6,245 nt of DNA from Candidatus Magasanikbacteria bacterium CG10_big_fil_rev_8_21_14_0_10_36_16 (GTDB lineage Bacteria > Patescibacteriota > Patescibacteriia > Magasanikbacterales > UBA922), in NCBI GenBank assembly GCA_002773185.1, contig PFBU01000021.1, positions 1-6,245 on the forward strand, read 5' to 3'. The notes beneath the pieces were generated by a model that saw nothing but the letters and a program-made list of their open reading frames with translations, was not told the DNA's origin and did no database searches. Made by a program: the position numbers and the translations under genes. This document shows, one piece after another, positions 6,045 through 6,245 of this stretch; position 1 is the first letter of the stretch; the number at the start of each line of letters is the position of its first letter.

Positions 6045-6067
6045 TTAAAAAATAACTTAAAAATACT

Positions 6068-6245
6068 ATGAAAAATGTAACCATATATTCAACACCAACT
6101 TGCCACTTCTGTCATGCGACTAAAGAATTCTTTAAGGAAAATGGTATCGTCTTCACGGACTATAACGTTTCAGAAGATTCTGCAAGACGCGACGAGATGA
6201 TTCAAAAAAGTGGACAGATGGGTGTGCCAGTCATTTTTGTCGATA
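6068..6245 (+). CDS. Glutaredoxin-like protein, YruB type (3' end outside window)
   Basis: The first 59 codons of a small thioredoxin-fold thiol-disulfide oxidoreductase. The segment VTIYSTPTCHFC gives the first strand and the CxxC active site (C12, C15). The cis-proline loop, MGVPVIFVD with P54, is preceded by SGQ, as in YruB-type glutaredoxin-like proteins. Proteins of this type are usually about 75-85 residues, so roughly 20 are missing because the window ends, not through mutation. It lies 23 bp after the arsR-like gene with no terminator between, so the two are probably co-transcribed and this gene is likely controlled by the repressor. There is no Shine-Dalgarno sequence before the ATG. 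NrdH-type redoxin is the main alternative; the substrate is unknown. Confidence 0.9.
   Translation, partial: MKNVTIYSTPTCHFCHATKEFFKENGIVFTDYNVSEDSARRDEMIQKSGQMGVPVIFVD

Overview
This window most likely comes from a member of the Patescibacteria (Candidate Phyla Radiation). The case rests on a large DUF4012-type membrane protein, a long AT-rich coding style with TTG-dominated leucines, no Shine-Dalgarno sequence before any of the four genes, and large surface proteins of no assigned function. TGA is not used as a sense codon, which argues against the Absconditabacteria/Gracilibacteria code. Placement below phylum is not possible from the sequence alone.

Layout, all genes on the + strand. Positions 1-135 hold the end of an upstream transcription unit: a rho-independent terminator at 31-60, flanked by degenerate 8-bp repeats in opposite orientations. 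The right-hand repeats run into an extended -10 promoter. Positions 168-4883 carry two large single-pass membrane proteins, 39 bp apart and probably co-transcribed. The first (872 aa) has a cytoplasmic basic tail with a CCHC zinc-knuckle motif, one membrane helix and a DUF4012 exterior. The second (685 aa) has a charged cytoplasmic tail, one membrane helix and several beta-sandwich-like (DUF11-like) exterior domains. They look like a cell-envelope pair, but neither has a known biochemical function.

Positions 4884-5735 are about 850 bp without a credible gene, yet dense in structure. There is a GC-rich multi-hairpin element (4957-5075), then a consensus-like promoter followed within 70 bp by a terminator (a possible small RNA, 5176-5238). 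A chain of long, nearly perfect inverted repeats follows (5303-5629), and a promoter with an overlapping dyad (5681-5737).

Positions 5736-6245 carry an ArsR-family repressor and, 23 bp on, the first 59 codons of a YruB-type glutaredoxin cut by the window edge. The promoter and dyad sit directly on the start of the arsR-like gene. The simplest reading is an autoregulated redox or thiol-responsive operon. These two genes look less AT-biased in codon choice than the surface-protein pair.
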